DNA of 64,000 bases from NCBI GenBank assembly GCA_963556145.1, contig OY744463.1, positions 372,001-436,000 of the forward strand, in the 5' to 3' direction. The stretch comes from Hygrocybe punicea (lineage: Eukaryota > Basidiomycota > Agaricomycetes > Agaricales > Hygrophoraceae). The notes below the pieces were generated by a model. It was given only the letters and a program-made list of their open reading frames with translations. It was not told the DNA's origin and did not search any database. Shown here piece by piece: positions 50,399 to 59,235 of this stretch. The translations under genes were made by a program, and so were the position numbers. Positions within the stretch are counted from its first letter, which is position 1. Each line of letters begins with the position of its first letter.

Positions 50399-50554
50399 TG
50401 GAGAGGTACCGAGGTACCTCTCCGGGGGCTCACGCAGGACTCGAGAGGTAAGACGGGATGGATAGGATGATGATGGACTGACTACATCGGGAAGGCTACT
50501 AACTAGGTCAACCGTGGGAGCCTGGTCACGTGACTGGCAGGTTCCACTACTCCA
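50399..50554 (-). repeat. Right LTR of nested non-autonomous element
   Basis: 156 bp; the 5' LTR in element orientation, followed by the tRNA-like primer site at 50379-50395. Confidence 0.9.
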
Positions 50555-51003
50555 GCGTATGATACGGTATTCGTCGGGGAGAGTGGTAGAAATTGGGCGG
50601 ATACGATCGGCTACCTTCTTATACTTTTTCTTGGTAACGACTCCTTTTAGGTCCCTGGTAGGGGGGGTGGTATACGAGATATAAGTAGCGTGTTCAGTAG
50701 AGGCTTTGTTACAAATATTCAAAGAAGAAATATGTGACGCAGGAGCGGAGACGGAACAAGACGAAGGAAGGGTATCGGTAGTACGTAGCTGATTTTGTAC
50801 ATCGGTCAACAATGAAATGTACTGGGCGGCAGTCTGAGGCTGAGACGAAGAGAAATCTAAATCGATAGAAAAACATAAGTCCTCTTCTAGGGGAAACGGC
50901 AAAAGGGAAGCATAGTTCGTGGTATAGGTGTGGTCGCTTTCGAGTGGCGGCTTCTCATCTCCTGGTGCGTCCTTCCCGAGAGGTTTCTCCGGGTCCTCGA
51001 CTT

Positions 51004-53262
51004 CTAAAAATCCGGCTTTCCGGTGTCGGACCGCTCTCGTCGGTTCTTTTGGTTGTGCTCGATGGTGGGCAAGGTGACGACGGCGCCGGTGTTTGGATCC
51101 GTGATCGTGACTTGTTGCTCTCCGTTTTTATAATCCTTCGTAAGGGCCTCGGAAAGCGTGAAGAATGGGCGGCCGATGAGGATCTCGTAGGGGGCGTCGT
51201 CGACGACTTGGACTTGGAGGAAAAGATCGACGTCGCCAAAAGTGAATTTTAGATTGGCGATCCGGCCGAGGGTGTCGTTGTCGCTTTTATTTGCCGACTG
51301 CATCCGCATCTTCATATTTTGGAGGCCGTAACCGAGTTTCTCCCAAATATCGCGTCGCATGCCGATGATCATGGAACCGTTGTCGAGGACGCACTCGAAT
51401 ACGAATTTGCCGTTGATGAGCGGGTAGACCGCACGGAGAGGGACTGAGTCGCGGCCGACGACGAGCGGGACGTTTTCCTGACAGTGTTGACAGGCGCGAG
51501 TGGGGATTTCGGGTGCATGAAAATGGAAGACTTCGACGTTGTTACTCTCGGCGGTGACCTTTTTCGACGTAGTGAGGTCCTTCATGTGACGGCGGGCGTC
51601 GGACGACATGGCTAAAAGTTCTCATTGCGAAATGCAGACTTGAGAATCGAGCGCGCGGTCGATGACGGATTTGGCGATACCGGGATCTTCGATGGGGGCT
51701 TGGTAGCGGTATTGGGGGTGCGATGTGGGAAGGTTCTGGGGAGTGCACGGTACAAGGGTGGTCGGCTCGGTCGGCCGCGTGTTCGAAGGGGGGACTATGG
51801 TGATCGGGTGCTCGTTGATAGGTCTGGTAGACGTTTTCTCGGCGGGTTTCGCGGCGGGGACGGACGTGGAAGTGGCGGGCGGATTGGGAAACGTTTCTCT
51901 AGACTTGCCTTTTGCCTTCGATGGGATCTCTACACCGTCGAATCTAACCCGTTTACGAAGCCGCTGCACTTCGGCTTCCAGAACCTTAATCTGTTCGTTG
52001 TCGTTGTCGATGTCGGACGTCGTGGACTGAAAGATATCAGCGTACTCGGTGGTGACCTCTGGTCCGTAGGTGGGTACTTCGACGGCGGAGACGAAGTTAG
52101 CTTTGACATGAGGCGGCGGGTCGCGTTGGAACGGTTCTGTGGGGTTGCGGGCAGGAGGAGCGCGGTTGCCGGGGTTCTGTGCGTGCCACGCGTCGAAGCG
52201 TTCCCTCATATTTTTGCCGACAATAGCCTTTGGAAGATACATTCCGTTAGGTAACACGATGTGGCCATGCTCGTTCTTGCGGCATATTCCGTCTCGAGTG
52301 TACTGCTCGCAGATGGGACAATCGCGTATACGATGGAACGGGTCATCGCAAAAGAGGCAGTTGAAGTTGGTGTAACCCTGTCCCACGGTGGTCGGCTCAG
52401 CCCTATTTGCACACGGCTTTGGGGGGTTGTTGCGTTCGGTGAGGGCTTGCGTGAGGACAGCGAGTTGTTGCGAAACGAGACGAAAGAGGTCGGATACGTT
52501 AGGTTCGACCGGTTCCGCTTTAGGAATGACCGGGTCGTAGCGAGCGGGTGGCGGGTAGCGGGTGGCGGGTTCTATTGGAGTCGAGTACCGGATGGCGGCA
52601 GGCGACGTTGACGATAGACGAGAGACGGTGGACGGTTCGGCCGCAGTTCCGGCCAGTAGGAAGTGGGCGCAATTGTGGAAGTCCTGGAAGTCGTAAGGGT
52701 CGCTATGGAAATGGTTCGGTTTTTGGTACTGCAGATGGGTTTTGATGTCCTTTTTAAGCTCGACATGGAAGCCGTTCTTGTACGCGATGTTGCGTTCTCG
52801 GGGAGAGATCCGACCCTTGTCTAGAAGAAACCCTGAGATCCGGATGAACTCGCGGTAATATTCGCCAAGTTCAGCGCGGGTACGGATACCATAAGCGGTT
52901 TGGGTGTGCGTAAGACGGTCGAGATCCACCATAGTGTACCGGTGATTGTCTTCCGTGCCCAGGTATAGCACAAGTACGCTCCTTTTAAATGCGGCATAAT
53001 CGACGCCGGTCGCGCTAGGTAAACTTGCCCAAAGCTCGTAGTCGCTAAGCGACGCGTAGCGCAGACTATGCTTGATGCGTCCTGCGTCGTCGAGAGCAGC
53101 ATCGGCAGCAAGTATCTCTACTTCTTCGAAGAAGCGGTTTAAATTGAGCGGGTTCCCGTCGAAGGTCGGGGCCGTGGAGTGACCGCGAGCGGGCATTTGT
53201 CGTGGAGTAACATGGGGAGCGGTAACGTGGGGAGCGGTCGAAGATCCAGAGGTCGAAGTCAT
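51004..53262 (-). pseudogene. Gypsy gag and protease, split by one stop codon
   Basis: Gag starts MTSTSGSSTAPHVTAPHVTP (53262). It has a capsid-like stretch (FDGNPLNLNRFFEEVEILAA, RISGFLLDKGRISPRERNIA) and a zinc-knuckle-like CLFCDDPFHRIRDC. At 51622-51624 a TGA (after DSQVCISQ) separates it from ELLAMSSDARRHMKDL; protease is in the same frame, so gag-protease was one ORF and the TGA fits a former CGA. The protease has a VLDNGSMIIGMRRDIWEKLG active-site-like segment (usual D-[ST]-G changed to D-N-G-S or lineage-specific). It ends GKPDF then TAG at about 51004; the pol frame continues one base away. Confidence 0.85.
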
Positions 53263-53743
53263 TGTGGGTGGAAGAAGCTGAGATGTCGATAAAGCGGTTG
53301 TCGGGTGTACGATGAGCGGGTCGGGTAACGTGGGCGATGACGGCGTGGACGAAGACGAAGACGGGGACGATGACGATGACGGAGTTTTCGATGTCGAGAG
53401 CGAAGACGTGGACGGGGGTTCTAACGAGGTCGAAGTCGGGGACGTAGGCGATGTGGGTGTCGAACTGAGATCGGATGAGTCGGGTGTAATGGTAATTATC
53501 GGTATATCGACCGATTCGAGACTGTCGGATGAAAGATATAGGGGGGTGTTTGACCCTGAGATGAGCGGGAGATTGTTATGTCGAGCAAGGTGGTCGGGTA
53601 CTAGCTGGAAGAAGTCGTTGTCGATTGTCGGGTCGAAGGCGGCTAAAGAGAGTTCTTGTTGAAGAGTTCTTCGAGGAAGATCTCGAAGACGACGGTCAGA
53701 GGGAGGGATACGGGAAGAGGAAGCTATGGTGGTGCTAGACTAA

Positions 53744-53761
53744 TCCTCGCAGTGGGCTCCA
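53744..53761 (-). other. Gypsy tRNA primer-binding site
   Basis: Two bases inside the 5' LTR, the minus strand reads TGGAGCCCACTGCGAGGA, complementary to a tRNA 3' end terminating in CCA with stem-length blocks matching T-stem and acceptor stem. The isotype was not determined. Confidence 0.6.
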
Positions 53762-53763
53762 GA

Positions 53764-54556
53764 TGTAAAGGCGAGGTCGGGGTGGCTGCGGAATAATAAT
53801 CCTAAGCCTGTGGGGTCAGCATAGAAGTGACTAGGAATAGTCTAACAAGCTTCAGTAAGATAATAGGATATAAAAGGTAAGAAGCCGCCGAGTAAACTAC
53901 TGTAATCTATCGAGACCGATCGAAGCCGACGAAGCCGACGATGTCGGGTACGGCGGGTCGGGTGTCGGGTGACGAGGGACGTAGAGATAAAGGCGGTAGA
54001 ACGACGGGGAGAGTGTCGAGGAATCCGACGAGTAATGTGTGCGGTGGATTTTACTGAGAGACTAATTCTCAGAGAGAGGAAACGGGGGAACTGGTTTCTT
54101 ATTTTGAGATGGCGCTTGGGCACCGTTTTTATACTACAAAGTTCTGTACCTAGATTCGGACGAGAGTCCTCGGCCGATGAGAGGAAACAAAGGAGAATAA
54201 AAATGGGGAAGTAGGAAGAGCGTTGCGAGGCGACGATGACAGGGAAAATGGGTGGAAGATATAAAAACCGTAAAAGATGCAAAATACTTTACTATATCCC
54301 CATAAGGGAGACGCTAGGCGTGAATAAGGCAAGTCCGATGTCGGGATCCCAGTCCGATGAGATCTATCTTTGATATTTGAAGTTCCGTGAGTTTAGGAGA
54401 TAGACCGACCAGGTACGTGAGCGGCCGTGCTAGTCGGTATGCATCGGGTTGCGTCGGGTTGCGTCGGGTTTGAGCGTAGATTGCTAGAGACGTCGGGTTC
54501 GAGCGGATTCGCTAGATATCGATGTTACGGCCTCAGAGGGTCGAGGACCCTCTACA
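53764..54556 (-). repeat. Gypsy 5' LTR (793 bp)
   Basis: Partner of 42805-43597. Most of the seven differing sites keep the CpG in this copy, making it the less mutated one (five of seven sites retain CpG here). Confidence 0.95.
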
Positions 54557-54640
54557 GCGGCAGCGGCAACGGCAGCAGCAGCAGCAGCAGCAGAGCAACA
54601 CCGGCGGCAGCAGCCAGGTACGTCCCCCAAATCCAGTCCC

Positions 54641-55050
54641 AACGACATCGGCTAACAAGGGGAATGGACGAGGCGACAACGAAGACCCACCTCACGAACA
54701 CGCCCTAGCCGCGTCAATTGACGTGCGGACGCCCATAGGAAGTCCCCAGCCCCATCCAACCTCGCGAAAACAGACGGAGCGCGTCAATTGACGTGCCCCG
54801 TTCTTCGCGAGGTCGTCAGCACGCGCGGACGCCCATGGAAAGTCCCCGGCCCCATCCAACCTCGCGAAAACAGATGGAGCGTGTCAATTGACGCGTCCCC
54901 GTTCTTCGCGAGGTAGGTAGCACGCGCGGACGCCCATGAGAAGTGCCTGGCCCCAACCCAACCTCGCAAAAACAGACGGAGCCCCCCCATCTACCTCGTG
55001 AGGGTGACAGCCGCGTCAATTGATGCGCATCTGGCCCGCGCGAGGTATTT
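54641..55050. repeat. Degenerate tandem repeat with GTCAATTGAC palindromes
   Basis: Right arm of the hAT-like element. GTCAATTGAC-type palindromes occur at 54713, 54783, 54883 and 55015, each with a nearby cgcgaggt/cctcgcgaa motif and acgcgcggacgcccat. Similar motifs recur in the unrelated element at 57577-58604. Confidence 0.7.
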
Positions 55051-55227
55051 GGAGGTGGGTCGCGGTTCGAACTGCGTTTGAACGCAGACCGAACGCCGTG
55101 AAACCGTTCGACACGGTTCCGGTTCGGGTTTGGCATTTCGCTGAACCGAACCATCGGTTCTGGTTCCGGTTTTTCAAAAATAGCGAAAAACCGGACCGAA
55201 CCGAACTTCGGCAACACTACGTGTTTT

Positions 55228-55564
55228 GCAGTGTCGCATTTTGGGAGGCAAACATGCTGGACAAACTGTCTTCATTCCAAGGATTACCATCGAGCCTTCA
55301 GATGATTCATTGGGCATCCCTTTGTCAAGGCACCAGTTCCCCGTGCATCTTGTCTTTGCCATGACAATCAACAAATCACAAGGCCAATCTGTCATCAATG
55401 TTGGTTTGGACCTTCATGACCCAATCTTCTCTCATGGCCAGCTCTACATTGCTCTTTCCCGCTGCACTTCTGAAGATAGGATCAAAGTTCTGTTTCCTCA
55501 TCATTCCAATGACACCTCTACATCAAACATTGTGTATCGAGAACTGTTGACCGATATACTTTGA
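55228..55564 (+). pseudogene. Helitron-type PIF1 helicase, right part
   Basis: Continues the helicase beyond the hAT-like insertion: LQCRILGGKHAGQTVFIPRI, LSRHQFPVHLVFAMTINKSQ, GQSVINVGLDLHDPIFSHGQ and YIALSRCTS (motifs V and VI of PIF1-like helicases), ending at TGA 55564. Deleting 41722-55227 joins PRV in the left part to LQCRILGG without a frame change. Confidence 0.9.
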
Positions 55565-56059
55565 TGGGGTATGTTGCCTGTCTATTATTGACTTTGAAAT
55601 GTTATTGATGGCTGTTCTTAGCTTTGGGACATTTATGGCTGTTCTTTGCTTTTTCTTGACTTTGTTTGGATCACTATGTAGTAAAATGGACTCTATAGAA
55701 TTAGATGCAGTTGTTATCTTGCCAATATTTGTTTGGGTGTTTGTATTGATATTTAGAACTTGGATGTGTTTGGGATACTATTGATTTACTATTGCTTTGA
55801 ATTGAGTCTGTTTTTTTTTTTGCTTTCACATGTGTGACTTTAGGGCAGGCTTTTGAGGACTTGACTAAAATTTCAGTTTACCTCTCTTTACTTGAGGGCA
55901 AACACTTGAGCTCTTCAGTCTAATATTTGATAACTTTGGACATTTAATAAGTCTACTAATTTTTACTAACTTTGCAAACTAATATTTAATAATTCTACTA
56001 ACATTTAATACATCAGTAAAACAGGGATTCTACTTACTTTCACTTGAGTAAGACCATTA
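55565..56059. other. AT-rich DNA after the helicase
   Basis: No gene seen. Probably the 3' part of the Helitron, but I could not identify a terminal hairpin plus CTRR end. From 56011 it merges into a short repeat also present at 58744. Confidence 0.4.
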
Positions 56060-56665
56060 CAGCGTTTTCGGAAATCCTTGTCACGCGTGAAAAAAAAAAT
56101 TAAAATAAATAATCCGGGTGGCTGAAGGTACAGAGTCAGGCAATTGCCGTAGTAGGGTAGCACATCATGTGACTTTGAATTATTTTACTTGAAAAGACTA
56201 CTGATATGTACATTGTAAATTCAATGGGACATATATAAGACATTTGACATGTAGTAAAATTAGAATGACATCCATTGAATGTTTCTGTCAACTCAAATTA
56301 TTATTATTAGTTCTTTATTCAAGGAGGAGGTGTGGTTTTCTGCTGTAACATCACATCACCTGAATAAAAGCTAAAAATAATAATTTTAGTTGACAGAAAC
56401 ATTCAATGGATGTCATTCTAATTTTACTACATGTCAAATGTCTTATATATGTCCCATTGAATTTACAATGTACATATCAGTAGTCTTTTCAAGCAAAATA
56501 ATTCAAAGTCACATGATGTGCTACCCTACTACAGCAATTGCCCGACTCTGTACCTTCAGCCACCCGGATTATTTATTTTAATTTTTTTTTTCACGCGCGA
56601 CAAGGATTTCCGAAAACGCTGTAAGACAACTAAGATATGATAAGACGACTAAGATAGGATAAGTA
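56011..56665. repeat. Small dispersed repeat, interrupted copy
   Basis: 56011-56059 (catcagtaaaacagggattc onward) and 56624-56665 (agacaactaagat onward) correspond to the two halves of an uninterrupted copy at 58744-58852. The MITE at 56060-56621 sits between them, so the uninterrupted copy shows a pre-insertion-like site. Confidence 0.7.
56060..56621. mobile_element. 562-bp MITE with ~240-bp inverted repeats and TA duplication
   Basis: Starts CAGCGTTTTCGGAAATCCTT and ends with its reverse complement, flanked by TA on each side. The arms (about 56060-56310 and 56378-56621) are near-identical, with a loop of about 70 bp. TA duplication suggests a Tc1/mariner-type mobiliser. No ORF. Confidence 0.85.
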
Positions 56666-56683
56666 AGTAGTGACAACTTGGGG

Positions 56684-57574
56684 TTAGGGGGATGAGGAGG
56701 AGGGAGCCTGAGAGGGGGTGAGGATGAGGATGAGGAGGGGGAGAGGGAGGGGGAAGGGGGAAGGTGGGATAGAGGGGGGGATGTCGATGGGGAGGAGGAG
56801 GGGGAGGAGGAGGAGGAGGAGGAGGAGGAGGGGGAGGGGATGAGGAGGGGGAGAGGGAGGGAGAAGGGGGAGGGGGAGGAAGGTGAGGATGAGGAGGAGG
56901 AGAGGGAGGGGGGATGTAGAAGGGGAGAGGGAGGGGGATGAGAAGGAGGAAGGGGAGGGGTAGGGGTAGGGGGAGGAGGATGAGAAGAAGGAGGAGGAGA
57001 GGGAGGGGGAAGGGGGATGTGGAAGGGGAGGGGGAGAGGGAGGGGAAAGGGGGACGGGAAAGGGGGACGGGAAAGGGGGATGGGGAAGGGGGACGGGGAA
57101 GGGGGATGGGGAAGGGGGACAGGGAAGGGGGATGGGGAAGGGGGACAGGGAAGGGGGATGGGGAAGGGGGACAGGGAAGGGGGAGGGGTAGGGGTAGGGG
57201 GGAGGGGGATGAGAAGGAGGAGGAGGAGAGGGAGGAGGAAGGGGAGGGGTAGGGGTAGGGGGGAGGGAGATGAGCATGAGAAAGGTGAGGGGGGTGAGGG
57301 GAAAGGGGGAAGAGGAGAGGGAGGGGGGAGGGAGAAGGTGGGATGGAGGAGGGGATGTGGATGGGGAGGAGGAGGAGGAGAGGGAGGGGGATGGGGGAGA
57401 TGGGATGGAGGGGGATGTGGAGGGGGAGGAGGAGGAGGAGGAGAGGGAGGGGGATGAGGAGGAGGAGAAGGAGAGGGAGGGGGATGAGGAGGAGGAGGAG
57501 GAGAGGGAGGGGGATGAGGAGGAGGAGAAGGAGGGGGAGGGAGATGAGGAGGAGGAGGAGGAGAGGGAGGGGGA
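56684..57574 (+). repeat. Purine-strand minisatellite (GGGGA/GGAGGA type)
   Basis: About 890 bp of almost pure G/A on the plus strand, built from gaggaggagaggga and gggaagggggat units. Long frames on both strands here are compositional artefacts (Pro/Ser or Gly/Glu/Arg only). It has strong G-quadruplex potential. It continues beyond the next element at 58607. Confidence 0.9.
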
Positions 57575-57576
57575 TA

Positions 57577-58604
57577 GGCAATGGCACGGATACTCCGTGG
57601 ATATGAGAAGCCCGATCCATATCCATATCCATCAAAATCCGTATCCGTTGATCCGCCAGGCATGGATTTTCCCACGGATACTTTACCCATGAATACGGAT
57701 TATCCATGGGTACGAGTATGGGTAGTATGTAGTATTATAATTATATCTAGATATTATTATTCTACTAAATATACAGTATATAGTATACTACACTTACATT
57801 GGGCACTTGCCAGCCCAGTCTCATTCTCGCGAACATCCAAGTCGACACGTCGCATCATCACCGTTGTCGACACGCCATCGCCGTTGTCGACGCGTCACTG
57901 CCATTGTCGACGCATCACCGGTGTTGCCGTGTTGCCGTCATTGTCATTGTCGATGCAATGCCATAGTCGACGCGTCGCCATCCCGGAATGCATCCTCCCA
58001 CAGGTCCCTACACCTTGCGCAGGCCAGACGCACGTCAATTGACGTCGTCGTCACCCTCGTGAGGTACACAGTCTCTGGTGGGCTTGGCACTCGGGGGTAA
58101 CCTCGTTCGTGAGGGGTGGGGGCGCCGCGTGAGTCCTATGCGTCAGTTGACGCATCTGCACGTGTTTGCGAGGTCCTTGTGTATTCTTCTGTCCTTGTGT
58201 ATGCTTCTGTGCTGGAGACCTCGCGAACACGCGTTGACGCGTGTCCACGAGGCGTGGTTGTTGCGAGGCGCGGTTGTTGCGAGGTGTCGTCATTGGGAGG
58301 CGTGGTTGTTGAGAGAGTTAGCCAAAGTCTTAGAGGCTGGGTTGGGGGCACATACCTGGGCCGTTCGGTGGGCGCACCACCCTCCCAGCCATTCTCCTTC
58401 TGTTGCGTTGATGTTGTTGTCACGTTCTCGTTGTTGTCGCGATCTGGTGGTGGTTCCTGCTAAAGTAGTTAGTTGTCACTATTGCCATATCTGGCAGTAT
58501 CCATATCCGTGGGTCCACGGATCTCACTAGTCCCGATCTGTACCCGTACCCGCACAGATATGGATACCCACGGATACGGATTTATCCATATCCGTGCCAT
58601 TGCC
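57577..58604. mobile_element. 1,028-bp TIR element with TA duplication, inserted in the purine array
   Basis: 16-bp terminal inverted repeats GGCAATGGCACGGATA, flanked by TA at 57575-57576 and 58605-58606. Subterminal zones on both sides carry many atccgtgg/ccacggat and cccgtaccc motifs. The middle has repeats of gttgtcgacgc, GTCAATTGAC palindromes (58034, 58142) and cgcgaggt-like motifs. No transposase ORF is recognised. Confidence 0.8.
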
Positions 58605-58606
58605 TA

Positions 58607-58694
58607 GAGAGGGAGAGGGATGCAGATGCAGAGGGGAGAGGGAGAGGGATGGGGATGGTGAGGGGAGGGGAGAGGGATGTGGGGATGAGAGTGT
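58607..58694 (+). repeat. Continuation of the purine minisatellite
   Basis: Gagagggagagggatg units matching the array left of the TIR element, showing the element split one array. Confidence 0.75.
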
Positions 58695-58743
58695 AGTGTT
58701 ACAGTTAAGAATAATGTTATATGCTCTATGGAAAATCTATGAG

Positions 58744-58852
58744 TCATCAGTAAAACAGGGATTCTACTTACTTATCTTAACAGTGTTAATCATCTTAGTC
58801 TCACATGAGTAAGACTATTAAGACAGATAAGACAACTAAGATAGGATAAGTA
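58744..58852. repeat. Small dispersed repeat, uninterrupted copy
   Basis: About 110 bp with weakly inverted ends (tctacttacttatctt vs aagataggataagtaga). Partner of the interrupted copy at 56011. Confidence 0.6.
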
Positions 58853-58894
58853 GAAACCTGCCACTGGCAGTGGAGTAGTGACTTAGGCTCTAAC

Positions 58895-59235
58895 TTAGAG
58901 GATGGGGATGGGCATAGGAGTGTGGAGGAAAATAGAGGTTGGAGATGGAGAGGGGAAAGAAGGAGGGGGGAGGGAGAGGAGGATTGAGAGGGATGGGAGG
59001 GGGAGGGGGAGGGGGAGGGGAGTGTGGAAAATGGAGAGGGAGATGATGGGGGGGAGAGGGAGGGGGATACTATGAATGGGGAATGGGGAGGGGTAGGGAG
59101 TGTAGGAGGGAAATGGAGAGTGGGACAAGGATGGGGAGGGGAGGGGGATGGGAGAATGGGGAGGGGCAGGGGGGAGAGGAAGAGAGAGAGGAGAGAGGGC
59201 ATGGGAGAGAGGGGATGGGGGATGGGGATGGGGGA
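58895..59235 (+). repeat. Second G/A-rich array
   Basis: Ggagggggagggggaggggag-like units and gggagagaggggatgggg near the end. No coding content. Confidence 0.8.

Larger units (their letters stand above)
48571..50554 (-). mobile_element. Non-autonomous LTR element (TRIM/LARD-like, 1,984 bp) inside Gypsy pol
   Basis: Direct repeats 48571-48729 (159 bp) and 50399-50554 (156 bp) start TGGAGAGGTACC and end CTACTCCA. The target duplication GCGT is at 48567-48570 and 50555-50558. On the minus strand the primer site TGGTGATGAGAGTGTTC begins 3 nt inside the right LTR, and a polypurine stretch gaggaaaagggg precedes the left one, so orientation is minus. The interior (48919-49995) is a 358-codon Pro/His/Arg-rich frame built from degenerate repeats around HGPIPLPAHSSHRPGPPVPL, with no RT, protease or gag similarity. 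It must be mobilised by another element's proteins. LTRs differ by one 3-bp indel and about one base. Confidence 0.88.
45366..51003 (-). pseudogene. Gypsy pol (RT, RNase H, integrase), interrupted by an LTR element
   Basis: Reads from about 51000 down to 50559, is cut by the nested LTR element (48571-50554) and resumes to the TAA at 45366. Across the insert, removing it and one GCGT copy joins PDEYRII to REITGDPLADLP in frame. RT has SLRIVHDLQPLNAVTIRD, FDLFVSFDQR and the catalytic box as PYMDNI instead of the usual Y-x-D-D. RNase H-like segment: ILAVDSSILGVGFVLMQ, RYSQSKLELYSLFRALRAYR. Integrase: HDSLGHKG...CHQC zinc finger, then the D, VTDNGKPF and NGPVERRHLDVWEAI residues of a DDE core, and a chromodomain-less C-terminus with YFGPMVVVRKTEGGSYILAE. 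RT should be inactive because of the D-to-N change. The 5' end joins the protease reading by a one-base frame change at about 51003. Confidence 0.9.
42805..54556 (-). mobile_element. Gypsy/Ty3-type LTR retrotransposon, complete structure, decayed
   Basis: Minus-strand element of 11,752 bp, including a nested 1,984-bp insert. Identical-length LTRs, a 4-bp duplication GCGG (42801-42804 and 54557-54560), a tRNA-like primer site beside the right (5') LTR and a purine-rich stretch beside the left LTR. Order protease, RT, RNase H, integrase = Gypsy. A spliced antisense gene occupies the 3' part. Confidence 0.93.
41722..55219. mobile_element. hAT-like element carrying a nested Gypsy retrotransposon (13,498 bp in all)
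   Basis: Ends are 24-bp inverted repeats with one mismatch (TAGTGATGCCGAAGTTCGG on the left, TAGTGTTGCCGAAGTTCGG read inward from the right). The 8-bp duplication CGTGTTTT stands at 41714-41721 and 55220-55227. Without the Gypsy the element is about 1.74 kb. Both subterminal regions (about 41722-41900 and 55070-55219) are packed with short GGTTCGGTT/AACCGAACC-type inverted motifs, the kind of sites transposases bind. No transposase ORF is visible, so it was probably mobilised in trans. Confidence 0.88.

Noticed and set aside
48571..50554. Reading the two 158-bp repeats as a local duplication inside pol
   Set aside because: TG..CA ends, a GCGT target duplication, primer-site and polypurine signals, and a restored pol frame fit an LTR element better.
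56578..57707. 350-370-codon Pro/Ser frames on the minus strand
   Set aside because: Translation of the purine minisatellite; overlapping frames of the same type on all phases show it is compositional.
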